A DNA stretch of 5,122 nucleotides from Bacillota bacterium (GTDB taxonomy: Bacteria; Bacillota_I; Bacilli_A; Acholeplasmatales; Acholeplasmataceae), in the NCBI GenBank assembly GCA_006226985.1, contig SBGC01000084.1, forward strand, positions 1-5,122, given 5' to 3'. A model generated the notes under the pieces. It did no database searches, was not told the DNA's origin, and saw only the letters and a list, made by a program, of their open reading frames with translations. Below are positions 1-5,122 of this stretch, in pieces (position 1 is the stretch's first letter; each line of letters opens with the position of its first letter). The position numbers and the translations under genes are program-made.

Positions 1-711
1 CCAACATTTAGAGCTGAAAACTCAAACACACAACGACATGGATCTGAGTTTTGGATGATTGAACCGGAAATGGCATTTGCAGATTTAGAAAAGAATATGC
101 AAGTTGCTGAAGCGATGGTTAAATACATCATTAAATACGTGTTTGATAAACTTCCAGAAGAAATGAGTTTCTTTAATCAATTTGTAGAACCAGGATTAAC
201 AGATAGATTACAAAAAGTTTTAGATAAACCTTTTGCAAGAGTTACACATGAAGAAGCAATCAACATTCTACTCAAATCTGGTGTGAAGTTTGAAAACACA
301 CCAAAACAAGGTCAAGACATCAATACAGAACACGAAAAATACTTAACAGATCAACATTTCAAGAGCCCTGTCTTTGTCACACATTGGCCAAAAGATATTA
401 AGGCGTTCTACATGAGACAAAACGATGACGGGAAAACTGTAGCTGCCATGGATTTACTTGTTCCAGGTAGTGGAGAACTTATTGGTGGTTCGCAAAGAGA
501 AGAAAGACTTGATGTACTGATCAAACGTATGGAAGAAATGGGTGTTCCACAACACGATCTTGAATGGTATTTAGATTTAAGAAGATATGGTGGGTGTGTA
601 CATGCAGGTTTCGGCTTAGGATTCGAAAGACTCATTATGTATCTATCAGGTGTTGAAAATATTAGAGATGTACTACCATTTCCACGTACACCTAAAAACT
701 GCGAATTTTAA
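1..711 (+). CDS. asnS: Asparaginyl-tRNA synthetase, C-terminal half (5' end outside the window)
   Basis: Class IIb aminoacyl-tRNA synthetase that charges tRNA-Asn with asparagine in the cytoplasm. The reading frame is open from base 1, so the gene begins upstream; 236 residues are present, about half of the usual ~460. Fragment residues 1-26 are the motif 2 region ([11 protein letters not shown] followed by [11 protein letters not shown]), which is characteristic of Asn[12 protein letters not shown] at about 158-167 and the motif 3 segment GFGLGFERL at about 203-211, with its ATP-binding Arg, complete the active site. The C-terminus has the typical [12 protein letters not shown] ending and stops at TAA. 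AspRS is excluded because the motif 2 and C-terminal wording are AsnRS-like. A strong terminator follows directly, so it is probably transcribed separately from the transporter genes. No damage is visible in the part present. Confidence 0.97.
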   Translation, partial: PTFRAENSNTQRHGSEFWMIEPEMAFADLEKNMQVAEAMVKYIIKYVFDKLPEEMSFFNQFVEPGLTDRLQKVLDKPFARVTHEEAINILLKSGVKFENTPKQGQDINTEHEKYLTDQHFKSPVFVTHWPKDIKAFYMRQNDDGKTVAAMDLLVPGSGELIGGSQREERLDVLIKRMEEMGVPQHDLEWYLDLRRYGGCVHAGFGLGFERLIMYLSGVENIRDVLPFPRTPKNCEF

Positions 712-730
712 TTTTTAAAAATTAAACATG

Positions 731-780
731 AAAAAAGTGCTGTTTTCTTGATGAAATAACAACAGCACTTTTTTATTTTT
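731..780 (+). terminator. Intrinsic terminator after asnS
   Basis: Bases 731-744 (AAAAAAGTGCTGTT) and 761-774 form a perfect 14-bp inverted repeat around a 16-base loop. The 3' arm runs into a T-rich tract (769-780). Because the 5' arm begins with six A's, the structure could also terminate transcription on the opposite strand. It lies 19 bases after the asnS stop and separates asnS from the transporter operon. Confidence 0.93.
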
Positions 781-811
781 GCAAAATACCCCATTAATAA
801 ATAATTATTAA

Positions 812-840
812 TTGACAAACAAGGTATCTCATAATATAAT
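812..840 (+). promoter_or_regulatory. Promoter P1 of the transporter operon (sigma-70/sigma-A type)
   Basis: A perfect -35 box TTGACA (812-817) and a perfect -10 box TATAAT (835-840) are separated by exactly 17 bases, with AT-rich DNA upstream. The start site would be near base 847, giving a leader of about 280 bases before the ATPase gene. It lies after the asnS terminator and points toward the transporter genes. A palindromic operator begins about 12 bases after the -10 box, so this promoter is probably repressible. Confidence 0.85.
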
Positions 841-851
841 TTAATTACCCC

Positions 852-865
852 TAAAAGCGCTTTCA
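852..865 (+). promoter_or_regulatory. cre/LacI-family operator overlapping the P1 initial transcribed region
   Basis: TAAAAGCGCTTTCA matches the catabolite-responsive element pattern TGWAANCGNTNWCA at 13 of 14 positions; only position 2 differs (A instead of G). The core AAAGCGCTTT (854-863) is a perfect palindrome with the central CG typical of LacI/CcpA-family sites. Its place, roughly +6 to +19 of P1, is where a bound repressor would block initiation or early elongation. Either CcpA or a local sugar-specific LacI-type repressor could bind here; no regulator gene is present in the window to decide. Confidence 0.7.
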
Positions 866-920
866 TGAAATTGGTTTGAAAAAAAAGCGTAAAATTCGCT
901 CCTTTACCTCTAAACATGCG

Positions 921-949
921 TTGATATTTAACCCGTATTATTATATAAT
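921..949 (+). promoter_or_regulatory. Second promoter P2 in the leader
   Basis: TTGATA (921-926), a 17-base spacer and a perfect TATAAT (944-949) make a second near-consensus promoter about 110 bases downstream of P1. Its start would be near base 956, only a few bases before the GAGGTGAT ribosome-binding sequence of the small ORF at 973. It would bypass the cre-like operator downstream of P1 and could give a basal or separately controlled transcript of the transporter genes. The region is AT-rich, so a chance match is possible, although both boxes and the spacing are good. Confidence 0.6.
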
Positions 950-951
950 AC
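935..951. repeat. 17-base dyad overlapping the P2 -10 box
   Basis: GTATTAT and ATAATAC form a perfect 7-bp inverted repeat around a 3-base centre (942-944), covering the whole -10 hexamer of P2. A protein bound here would compete with RNA polymerase. AT-rich DNA produces such dyads by chance, but the outer G and C bases belong to the symmetry. The binding protein, if any, is unknown. Confidence 0.4.
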
Positions 952-958
952 AACTGTT

Positions 959-966
959 GAGGTGAT
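959..966 (+). promoter_or_regulatory. Ribosome-binding sequence of the 30-codon leader ORF
   Basis: GAGGTGAT matches the anti-Shine-Dalgarno complement (AGGAGGTGATC) over eight bases and ends 6 bases before the ATG at 973. It is the main reason to take the small ORF seriously. It would lie very close to the 5' end of a P2 transcript. Confidence 0.4.
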
Positions 967-972
967 TTAGAG

Positions 973-1065
973 ATGTTAATTAATTTTACGAACACCAGAA
1001 CCAATAAGATTGAAACCTATCTCGCCTTTTTTCATATACAAAACTTACGAGTGCTTTTGGGATAA
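973..1065 (+). CDS. Possible 30-residue leader peptide, unrecognised
   Basis: An ATG preceded by a good Shine-Dalgarno sequence opens a 30-codon frame ending at TAA (1063-1065), 63 bases before the ATPase gene. The peptide begins MLINFTNTRT and ends LRVLLG. It has no signal peptide, no clear membrane segment and no domain I recognise. It sits just downstream of promoter P2, so the transcript would have a 5' UTR of only about 17 bases. Its stop codon lies in the loop of a weak hairpin followed by a T-rich run, an arrangement seen in leader-peptide attenuators, but the codons show no striking run of one amino acid. It may equally be a chance frame in the leader; treat as tentative. Confidence 0.25.
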   Translation: MLINFTNTRTNKIETYLAFFHIQNLRVLLG

Positions 1066-1085
1066 CCACAGGTACTTTTATTTTT
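1050..1085 (+). terminator. Weak hairpin with T-rich tail in the leader (possible attenuator)
   Basis: AGTGCT (1050-1055) can pair with GGTACT (1071-1076) with two G-U pairs. After a 2x2 internal loop, TGG (1058-1060) pairs with CCA (1066-1068). The tail 1076-1085 is T with a single A. The structure is weak as an intrinsic terminator, and since functional promoters lie upstream it cannot be a constitutive full stop. The stop codon of the small ORF is in the loop, so translation could disrupt it. This is a speculative reading. Confidence 0.15.
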
Positions 1086-1110
1086 AGATAAAGTAAAGAA
1101 ACTATACATT

Positions 1111-1116
1111 AAGGAG
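1111..1116 (+). promoter_or_regulatory. Ribosome-binding site of the ATPase gene, unusually distant
   Basis: AAGGAG lies 12 bases before the ATG at 1129, longer than the common 5-9 bases and unlike the 5-6 base spacing of the permease gene at 3243 and the lipoprotein gene at 4720. No other start codon in frame is better placed, and the protein begins in the usual way for this family (MEIRLENLTK), so the start at 1129 is kept. The long spacing may lower translation of the ATPase. Confidence 0.6.
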
Positions 1117-1128
1117 TATAAAACAACT

Positions 1129-2178
1129 ATGGAGATCAGATTAGAGAATTTGACGAAAGTCTTTACTGATAAGACCGGTAAAGAAACAAGAGCAGTTGAT
1201 GAACTATCCATAACAATTCCTTCTGGGAAACTTGTTGGTCTACTTGGGCCATCTGGATGTGGAAAATCGACCACTCTTTTTATGATTGCAGGATTACACA
1301 AACCTTCAGGAGGTAAAATCTTCTTTGGAAAAGATGATGTCACACGTTTAGCACCTGAAAAAAGAGGTATTGGTCTTGTTTTTCAAAACTATGCACTCTA
1401 TCCACACATGACTGTGCGTCAAAATATCATGTTTCCACTTGAAAACATTGATGTAAAACGTTCTGAAGCATTGGAACTTGTTGATGAGATGGCTAAACTT
1501 GTTGGTATTCAAGATCAACTTGACAAAAAACCAGCACAATTATCAGGTGGACAGCAACAACGTGTAGCGATTGCACGTGCATTAGTTAAAAAACCACGTG
1601 TGCTTCTACTTGATGAACCACTATCAAACTTAGATGCACGTCTTCGTCTTCAAACAAGAGAAGAAATCAAACGTATTCAAAGAGAAACAGGTATTACGAC
1701 TATCTTCGTTACACATGACCAAGAAGAAGCAATGTCCATTTCGGACCAAATGGTCGTTTTAGATTACGGCGTGATGCAACAAATGGAACAACCACAAATT
1801 ATGTATAACAAACCAAAGAACTTATTCGTTGCAAAATTTCTAGGTAACCCACCAATTAATATTGTAGATGGAACAGTTAAAGAGGGTAAGATTTACGTTG
1901 ATGACTTTGAAATTGGTTCAACAAAGGCTAAAGATGGTTCATATACATTAGGTATACGTCCTGAAGATTTTAGATTTGATGAAAAAGGATATGTTGTTGA
2001 CCCAATGGATATTGAACATATCGGCCGTGATACACTTGTTCGCTTTAAATTAGGGGAAAATGTTGTACGTGCTTTAATTGATTCTGACTCCGTAAGTGAT
2101 ACAGATAAAATCACACTTATTGTTAAAAAAGGTAAAGTTCATATCTTTAATAAAGAAACAGGAAATGTCGTATTATGA
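1129..2178 (+). CDS. CUT1-family sugar ABC transporter ATPase (MalK/MsmK/UgpC type)
   Basis: Cytoplasmic ATPase that powers the importer formed with the two following permeases. In order, the 349 residues show Walker A GPSGCGKST (40-48), Q-loop Gln86, the signature LSGGQQQR (138-145), Walker B VLLLDEP (158-164), D-loop SNLD (166-169) and the switch His196. From about residue 240 there is a C-terminal OB/TOBE-like regulatory domain with the GIRPED motif (275-280), found in MalK-type ATPases and absent from most other ABC ATPases. The length is close to the family's usual 360-370. In relatives this domain dimerises and can contact regulators. The start at 1129 fits the family N-terminus, with a Shine-Dalgarno 12 bases upstream. 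The stop TGA overlaps the ATG of the next gene. Such ATPases can serve several permeases, so it need not be dedicated to this substrate. All catalytic motifs are intact. Confidence 0.96.
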   Translation: MEIRLENLTKVFTDKTGKETRAVDELSITIPSGKLVGLLGPSGCGKSTTLFMIAGLHKPSGGKIFFGKDDVTRLAPEKRGIGLVFQNYALYPHMTVRQNIMFPLENIDVKRSEALELVDEMAKLVGIQDQLDKKPAQLSGGQQQRVAIARALVKKPRVLLLDEPLSNLDARLRLQTREEIKRIQRETGITTIFVTHDQEEAMSISDQMVVLDYGVMQQMEQPQIMYNKPKNLFVAKFLGNPPINIVDGTVKEGKIYVDDFEIGSTKAKDGSYTLGIRPEDFRFDEKGYVVDPMDIEHIGRDTLVRFKLGENVVRALIDSDSVSDTDKITLIVKKGKVHIFNKETGNVVL

Positions 2179-3230
2179 AAAAATTCAAGGAATTTATGAA
2201 AGAGGCTATTTGGCGCTTTCGGAATAAATTCCACTTTGTCATGACGAAAATTAATGATTTTCTTGAAAGACATAAGTTAGGATTTATCACCCGTTGGCCT
2301 GGTTGGCTTAAAGCAATTTTATATTTACTACCTGCACTCTTCTTGCTCGGTGTGTTCACATTCTATCCGATTATCAACTCTTTCATTATCTCGTTTTACA
2401 CAGGTTATAATTATCAAACAAATGAATTTGATTCATTTACATTTGTTGGGAACTATGCACGTGTCTTGCAACATGAAGAGTTTAGAAGAGCCATTGGTAA
2501 TACAGCAATCATTGTTGTCATTTCAGTACCGATTACAATTATTATCAGTTTACTGATAGCGGTTGCTATGAATGCGATCAAACCACTTAAAGGGTTTTAT
2601 CAAACCATATTCTTCTTACCTTACATCACAAACTCAATTGCAATCGGTCTTGTATTCGCTTATATTTTCAGCGGAAATGTCTTAACGATTAACAATGATG
2701 CACTTCTTGGTTTAGCAAACCAACTGATCAAAGCATTTGGTGGACAGCCGATGGCATTTATTGAACGTGGAGCGACCTATTGGTCTGCGATGGCAGTTAT
2801 CCTGATCTATAGTGTTTGGAGTGGCTTAGCCTTTAAAATTATTGTTTTCCTAGCTGGTATCCAAGGCATTGATAAACAATATTATCAAGCTGCGCAAATT
2901 GATGGAGCCAATAAACTTAGATCGTTCTCACGAATCACAGTGCCTTTATTATCACCTATGATTTTCTATATCCTTATTACATCAGTTATTGGTGCATTTA
3001 AAACCTATACATCCATCGTTGCGATTATCGGTGTCACAGGGCGTATTCAATCACCAAGTGGATCACTTGATTTAAGAACCATCGTTTTCTACATTTATTA
3101 CTATCTTGATCGTCAAGCTGAGGATGGTTACATCTCGCTCGCTGCGGCAGCTTCGATTATTATGTTTGGATTTATTTTAGTCTTTACGGTTGTCCAACTT
3201 CAAGTTGGTAAACGTAGAGTTCACTACTAG
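2175..3230 (+). CDS. Sugar ABC transporter permease, MalF-like
   Basis: Inner-membrane subunit of a CUT1-type importer (binding-protein-dependent transport permease family). The 351 residues contain about six hydrophobic segments (near 44-66, 110-133, 143-165, 205-226, 262-285 and 322-342). The EAA loop that couples to the ATPase is at about 237-261: YYQAAQIDGA followed by IxVPLLSP, with the invariant Gly244. Before the first segment is a basic, helical N-terminal tail of about 43 residues (MKKFKEFMKEAIWRFRNKFH...), longer than in many short MalF homologues and probably cytoplasmic. The ATG lies inside the preceding stop (ATGA), which indicates translational coupling with the ATPase; ACAGGA about 11 bases upstream is only a modest ribosome site. 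It is assigned as the MalF partner by order and by its length, typical of CUT1 first permeases. The transported sugar cannot be inferred. Confidence 0.93.
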   Translation: MKKFKEFMKEAIWRFRNKFHFVMTKINDFLERHKLGFITRWPGWLKAILYLLPALFLLGVFTFYPIINSFIISFYTGYNYQTNEFDSFTFVGNYARVLQHEEFRRAIGNTAIIVVISVPITIIISLLIAVAMNAIKPLKGFYQTIFFLPYITNSIAIGLVFAYIFSGNVLTINNDALLGLANQLIKAFGGQPMAFIERGATYWSAMAVILIYSVWSGLAFKIIVFLAGIQGIDKQYYQAAQIDGANKLRSFSRITVPLLSPMIFYILITSVIGAFKTYTSIVAIIGVTGRIQSPSGSLDLRTIVFYIYYYLDRQAEDGYISLAAAASIIMFGFILVFTVVQLQVGKRRVHY

Positions 3231-3242
3231 GAGGAGGCTATC

Positions 3243-4670
3243 ATGAAAAGATATACGAAACGTATTCGCACACTTGATTTAATTGCCACTCTTATTGATT
3301 TAGTCTTTGTCATCTTTGTGATTTATGGATTAAGTTATTTCTTCAGTATCCTTGCTACACCAACAAGAGACAGTGAAGCTGGTATTACAGAAGAAATCAA
3401 TACAGTTTATCAAATTTTAGGATCTGATGTTACATCAAGAGGGTTAAATACCTTAATCAGCTTATCGATTGGTGTACTCATCATCTTTGTACCAATTACA
3501 TTTCAAAATATTAAACGTTTACGTAACAAAGAAATTATTGAGATGGATGAATGGACATATCGTACACAACTACTTTATGCATTCATGAGCCCACTCTTAG
3601 CATTTAATGTATTCTCTTTTGTTATTCGTTTAATTAATGGTTATGAAATTAAAGAAATCGTTCAAGGATCTGGTTTTAGACAGTCCATGATTGATTATAA
3701 GAATTGGATTGTTGATTTATTTAAAGGCGAAGTCTTCAAACGCATGAAGCAAAGAAGACTTGCTCGAAAAGAAATCATCAACAAACAACAAGATTTAGAA
3801 AGAATAACACGTAATGATATGATTATGAAAGTTGTAAGAATGGTTGCAACTTACACATTCATAACACTCTTCGCATTATTTATCTTCATCCCATTCTATT
3901 GGATGATTATCACAGCCCTAAAAACACATACAGAATTAACAACATCACTCACACCACGGTTTTTTGTACCAATTTCTGAAATGCAATGGGTAAACTTCAA
4001 GGTTGCAATTGTTGAATTTAATTTCTGGAGATATATGGTTAATACGCTTGTAGTAGGTATCTTATCCATGTTTGGTACAGTGTTTACAACAATTCTTGCA
4101 GCGTTTGCATTCTCAAGACTTGAATTCAAGGGTAGAGACTTCATTTTCTCGGTTTTATTGATGACGATGATGATTCCAGGTGAATTATATACCATTACCA
4201 ACTATGTCACTATCAATAAATTAGGTTGGATTGACACGAGAAACGCACTGATTTTCCCATTCATGACTTCGGTGTTCTATATTTTCTTCTTACGACAAAC
4301 ATTTAAGCAAATACCGGATACACTTTATCGTGCAGCTCAGGTTGATGGATGTTCAGACTTCAAGTATTTATCAAGAGTGATGATCCCCATTGGAAAACCA
4401 ACGATTACAACGATTACGATATTATCAGCAATCGGCGCATGGGATGCTTATATTTGGCCACAACTCGTGACACGTACAGAATCTAAGTTCTTAATCTCTG
4501 TTGCTTTAAGAAGTACAAACTTCAATGATAATGTTGAAGGACAAGTCAGACCTTTATATCACTTACAACTTGCAGCAACTGCAATTGTAACTATTCCACT
4601 CTTAATTGTATTCTTTGCATTAAAGAAATACATTATGGCTGGTGTAGGACGTAGTGGTACAAAAGGATAA
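3243..4670 (+). CDS. Sugar ABC transporter permease, MalG-like with long N-terminal membrane extension
   Basis: Second membrane subunit of the importer. Residues from about 197 to 475 form a standard MalG-type domain of about 280 residues: a first segment near 200-224, the FWRYMVNTL motif of MalG proteins (261-269), the EAA loop LYRAAQVDGC...IPIGKP (361-386), and a short polar tail ending GVGRSGTKG. The 195 residues before it are extra. They hold three hydrophobic segments (about 12-37, 68-88 and 110-131), an acidic loop (38-67) and a strongly basic, probably helical linker (about 163-190, KRMKQRRLARKEI...). The start at 3243 is supported by GAGGAGG at 3231-3237, right after the previous stop TAG. 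The frame is continuous and no better ribosome site is visible at an internal Met, so the extension looks genuine rather than a start error. Its first helix (R9...D19) faintly recalls RDD-type membrane domains, but this is not secure. Confidence 0.93.
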   Translation: MKRYTKRIRTLDLIATLIDLVFVIFVIYGLSYFFSILATPTRDSEAGITEEINTVYQILGSDVTSRGLNTLISLSIGVLIIFVPITFQNIKRLRNKEIIEMDEWTYRTQLLYAFMSPLLAFNVFSFVIRLINGYEIKEIVQGSGFRQSMIDYKNWIVDLFKGEVFKRMKQRRLARKEIINKQQDLERITRNDMIMKVVRMVATYTFITLFALFIFIPFYWMIITALKTHTELTTSLTPRFFVPISEMQWVNFKVAIVEFNFWRYMVNTLVVGILSMFGTVFTTILAAFAFSRLEFKGRDFIFSVLLMTMMIPGELYTITNYVTINKLGWIDTRNALIFPFMTSVFYIFFLRQTFKQIPDTLYRAAQVDGCSDFKYLSRVMIPIGKPTITTITILSAIGAWDAYIWPQLVTRTESKFLISVALRSTNFNDNVEGQVRPLYHLQLAATAIVTIPLLIVFFALKKYIMAGVGRSGTKG

Positions 4671-4719
4671 TAATTCATGGTTACAAGTCATTATGACAAA
4701 AATATATAGGAGGAAAGAA
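4671..4719 (+). other. 49-base gap between MalG-like and lipoprotein genes, with strong ribosome site
   Basis: This gap holds AGGAGG (4708-4713), 6 bases before the lipoprotein ATG, the best-spaced ribosome site in the operon. That would suit a binding protein needed in excess over the membrane subunits. A small perfect dyad GTCAT-T-ATGAC lies at 4687-4697. I see no convincing promoter or terminator, so the lipoprotein is probably co-transcribed with the permeases. Confidence 0.6.
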
Positions 4720-5122
4720 ATGAAAAAACTTGTATTACTCTTTACATTAGTGCTTTCAGTAGTCTTTATGGCTGCATGTGCTAACCAAAGAAATCAAGCA
4801 CCTGAACTTCGTGGCGTTGTTGAAAACCCTACGGTTGAAGTAGGTGACTCATATGACCCACTTGATGGTGTCACAGCTTGGGATAACGAAGACAAAGATA
4901 TTCCAAAAGAAGATATTCAAGTCCGCGGATTTGATCCAGCAGACCTAGAGACTCCAGGTAACTCAACGTTTACAATTGCTGTAACGGACAGTGCAGGGGA
5001 AGAAACAAGCATTACTGTTAATTTAACAGTCGTTCAAGGTCATCCAACCATTTCAGGCGTTAATGCAACACCAGAAATCTTCGTTGGTGATGCGTATAAC
5101 CCACTGACAGGTGTCACAGCAA
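4720..5122 (+). CDS. Lipoprotein with tandem Ig-like repeats, probable solute-binding component (3' end outside the window)
   Basis: Surface-anchored lipoprotein at the usual position of the substrate-binding protein of an ABC importer. The start at 4720 follows AGGAGG by 6 bases. Residues 1-19 are a signal peptide (MKK, a hydrophobic core, then FMAA) and Cys20 is the likely lipid-modified residue; the lipobox is slightly unusual with Met at -3. After a short linker (NQRNQA) come Ig-like repeats of the DUF5011/bacterial Ig type. Unit 1 (about 28-108) carries VGDxYxPLxGVTA, an acidic DNEDKDI turn, a T-P-G-N-S-T-F-T-I strand and VTDSAGEET. Unit 2 begins at residue 109 with the same PxxxGV...VGDxYxPLxGVTA pattern. 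The frame is open at the window end after 134 residues. The binding-protein domain itself is not visible, so the role as substrate receptor is inferred from context; an adhesin-like lipoprotein is an alternative. Confidence 0.85.
   Translation, partial: MKKLVLLFTLVLSVVFMAACANQRNQAPELRGVVENPTVEVGDSYDPLDGVTAWDNEDKDIPKEDIQVRGFDPADLETPGNSTFTIAVTDSAGEETSITVNLTVVQGHPTISGVNATPEIFVGDAYNPLTGVTA
4801..5122 (+). repeat. Tandem Ig-like domain repeat, period 81 codons (243 bases)
   Basis: Unit 1 spans 4801-5043 and a partial unit 2 spans 5044-5122. In the 26 residues where both can be compared, residues 28-53 and 109-134 align without gaps and 14 are identical (P, G-V, P, V-G-D, Y, P-L and G-V-T-A). At DNA level GGTGTCACAGC recurs at the matching place in both units. 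This shows duplication of one domain within the lipoprotein; the number of further copies lies outside the window. Confidence 0.8.

Noticed and set aside
708..1004. 98-codon minus-strand frame covering the intergenic region
   Set aside because: It runs through the asnS terminator, both promoters and the operator, shows a low-complexity AT-derived composition, and has no recognisable domain; regulatory signals explain the region better.
976..1035. Short minus-strand frame MKKGEIGFNLIGSGVRKIN opposite the leader ORF
   Set aside because: Only 19 codons, with no clear ribosome site and no family match I recognise. It reads somewhat protein-like but is too short to support as a gene or gene remnant.
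1032..1343. Minus-strand frame overlapping the start of the ATPase gene
   Set aside because: It is antisense to Walker A and well-conserved ATPase sequence; a shadow of the real gene.
2350..2556. 68-codon plus-strand frame inside the MalF-like gene
   Set aside because: It overlaps conserved permease coding sequence in another frame, with no ribosome site or domain.
3194..3208. Perfect inverted repeat CCAACTT-C-AAGTTGG near the end of the MalF-like gene
   Set aside because: It lies inside coding sequence (VQLQVG), has no U-tract, and is too small to call a terminator or processing site without other evidence.
3896..4201. 101-codon minus-strand frame inside the MalG-like gene
   Set aside because: It is antisense to the conserved MalG membrane domain; composition is what one expects opposite a hydrophobic protein.
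4687..4697. GTCAT-T-ATGAC dyad before the lipoprotein gene as an operator
   Set aside because: The dyad has only 5-bp arms and no nearby promoter, so a regulatory role is not supported; it is mentioned only as part of the gap.
1..5122. CRISPR arrays, tRNA or rRNA genes, insertion sequences, defence or phage genes
   Set aside because: No repeat-spacer pattern, cloverleaf sequence, transposase frame or phage-type gene was found; the window is filled by housekeeping and transporter genes with uniform composition.

Overview
The window reads as an ordinary chromosomal stretch from an AT-rich, low-GC Gram-positive type of bacterium. It holds the 3' half of an asparaginyl-tRNA synthetase gene (asnS) and, downstream, a four-gene carbohydrate ABC-transporter operon that runs off the right edge. 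Tryptophan is written TGG. The transporter ATPase gene ends at a TGA that overlaps the ATG of the next gene, so TGA is a stop and the standard bacterial code applies. This argues against Mycoplasma, Ureaplasma and Spiroplasma. It leaves Acholeplasma-like or Izemoplasma-like mollicutes and other low-GC Firmicutes as the best guesses; the exact taxon cannot be fixed from this sequence.

Layout: bases 1-711 are the C-terminal catalytic half of AsnRS, followed by a strong hairpin-plus-U-tract terminator (731-780). The 417-base gap at 712-1128 holds two consensus-like vegetative promoters: P1 at 812-840 (TTGACA-N17-TATAAT) and P2 at 921-949 (TTGATA-N17-TATAAT). A cre/LacI-type operator lies just downstream of P1, a 17-base dyad overlaps the -10 box of P2, and a 30-codon ORF with a Shine-Dalgarno sequence sits in the leader together with a weak hairpin/U-tract. 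From 1129 on, all genes are on the + strand and tightly packed: a MalK/MsmK-type ATPase, a MalF-type permease (start overlaps the previous stop), a MalG-type permease (12-base gap), and a lipoprotein at the position of the substrate-binding protein (cut by the window end).

Together these genes would encode a CUT1-type sugar or oligosaccharide importer: two membrane permeases with EAA loops, an ATPase with a MalK-like C-terminal regulatory domain, and a surface lipoprotein. The operator overlapping the P1 initial transcribed region suggests control by a LacI/CcpA-family repressor. The substrate cannot be read from this sequence.

No clearly novel system is visible. The features most worth a second look are the roughly 195-residue N-terminal membrane extension of the MalG-like subunit, the tandem Ig-like (DUF5011-like) repeats between the lipid anchor and the rest of the putative binding lipoprotein, and the double-promoter leader with its dyads and small ORF.
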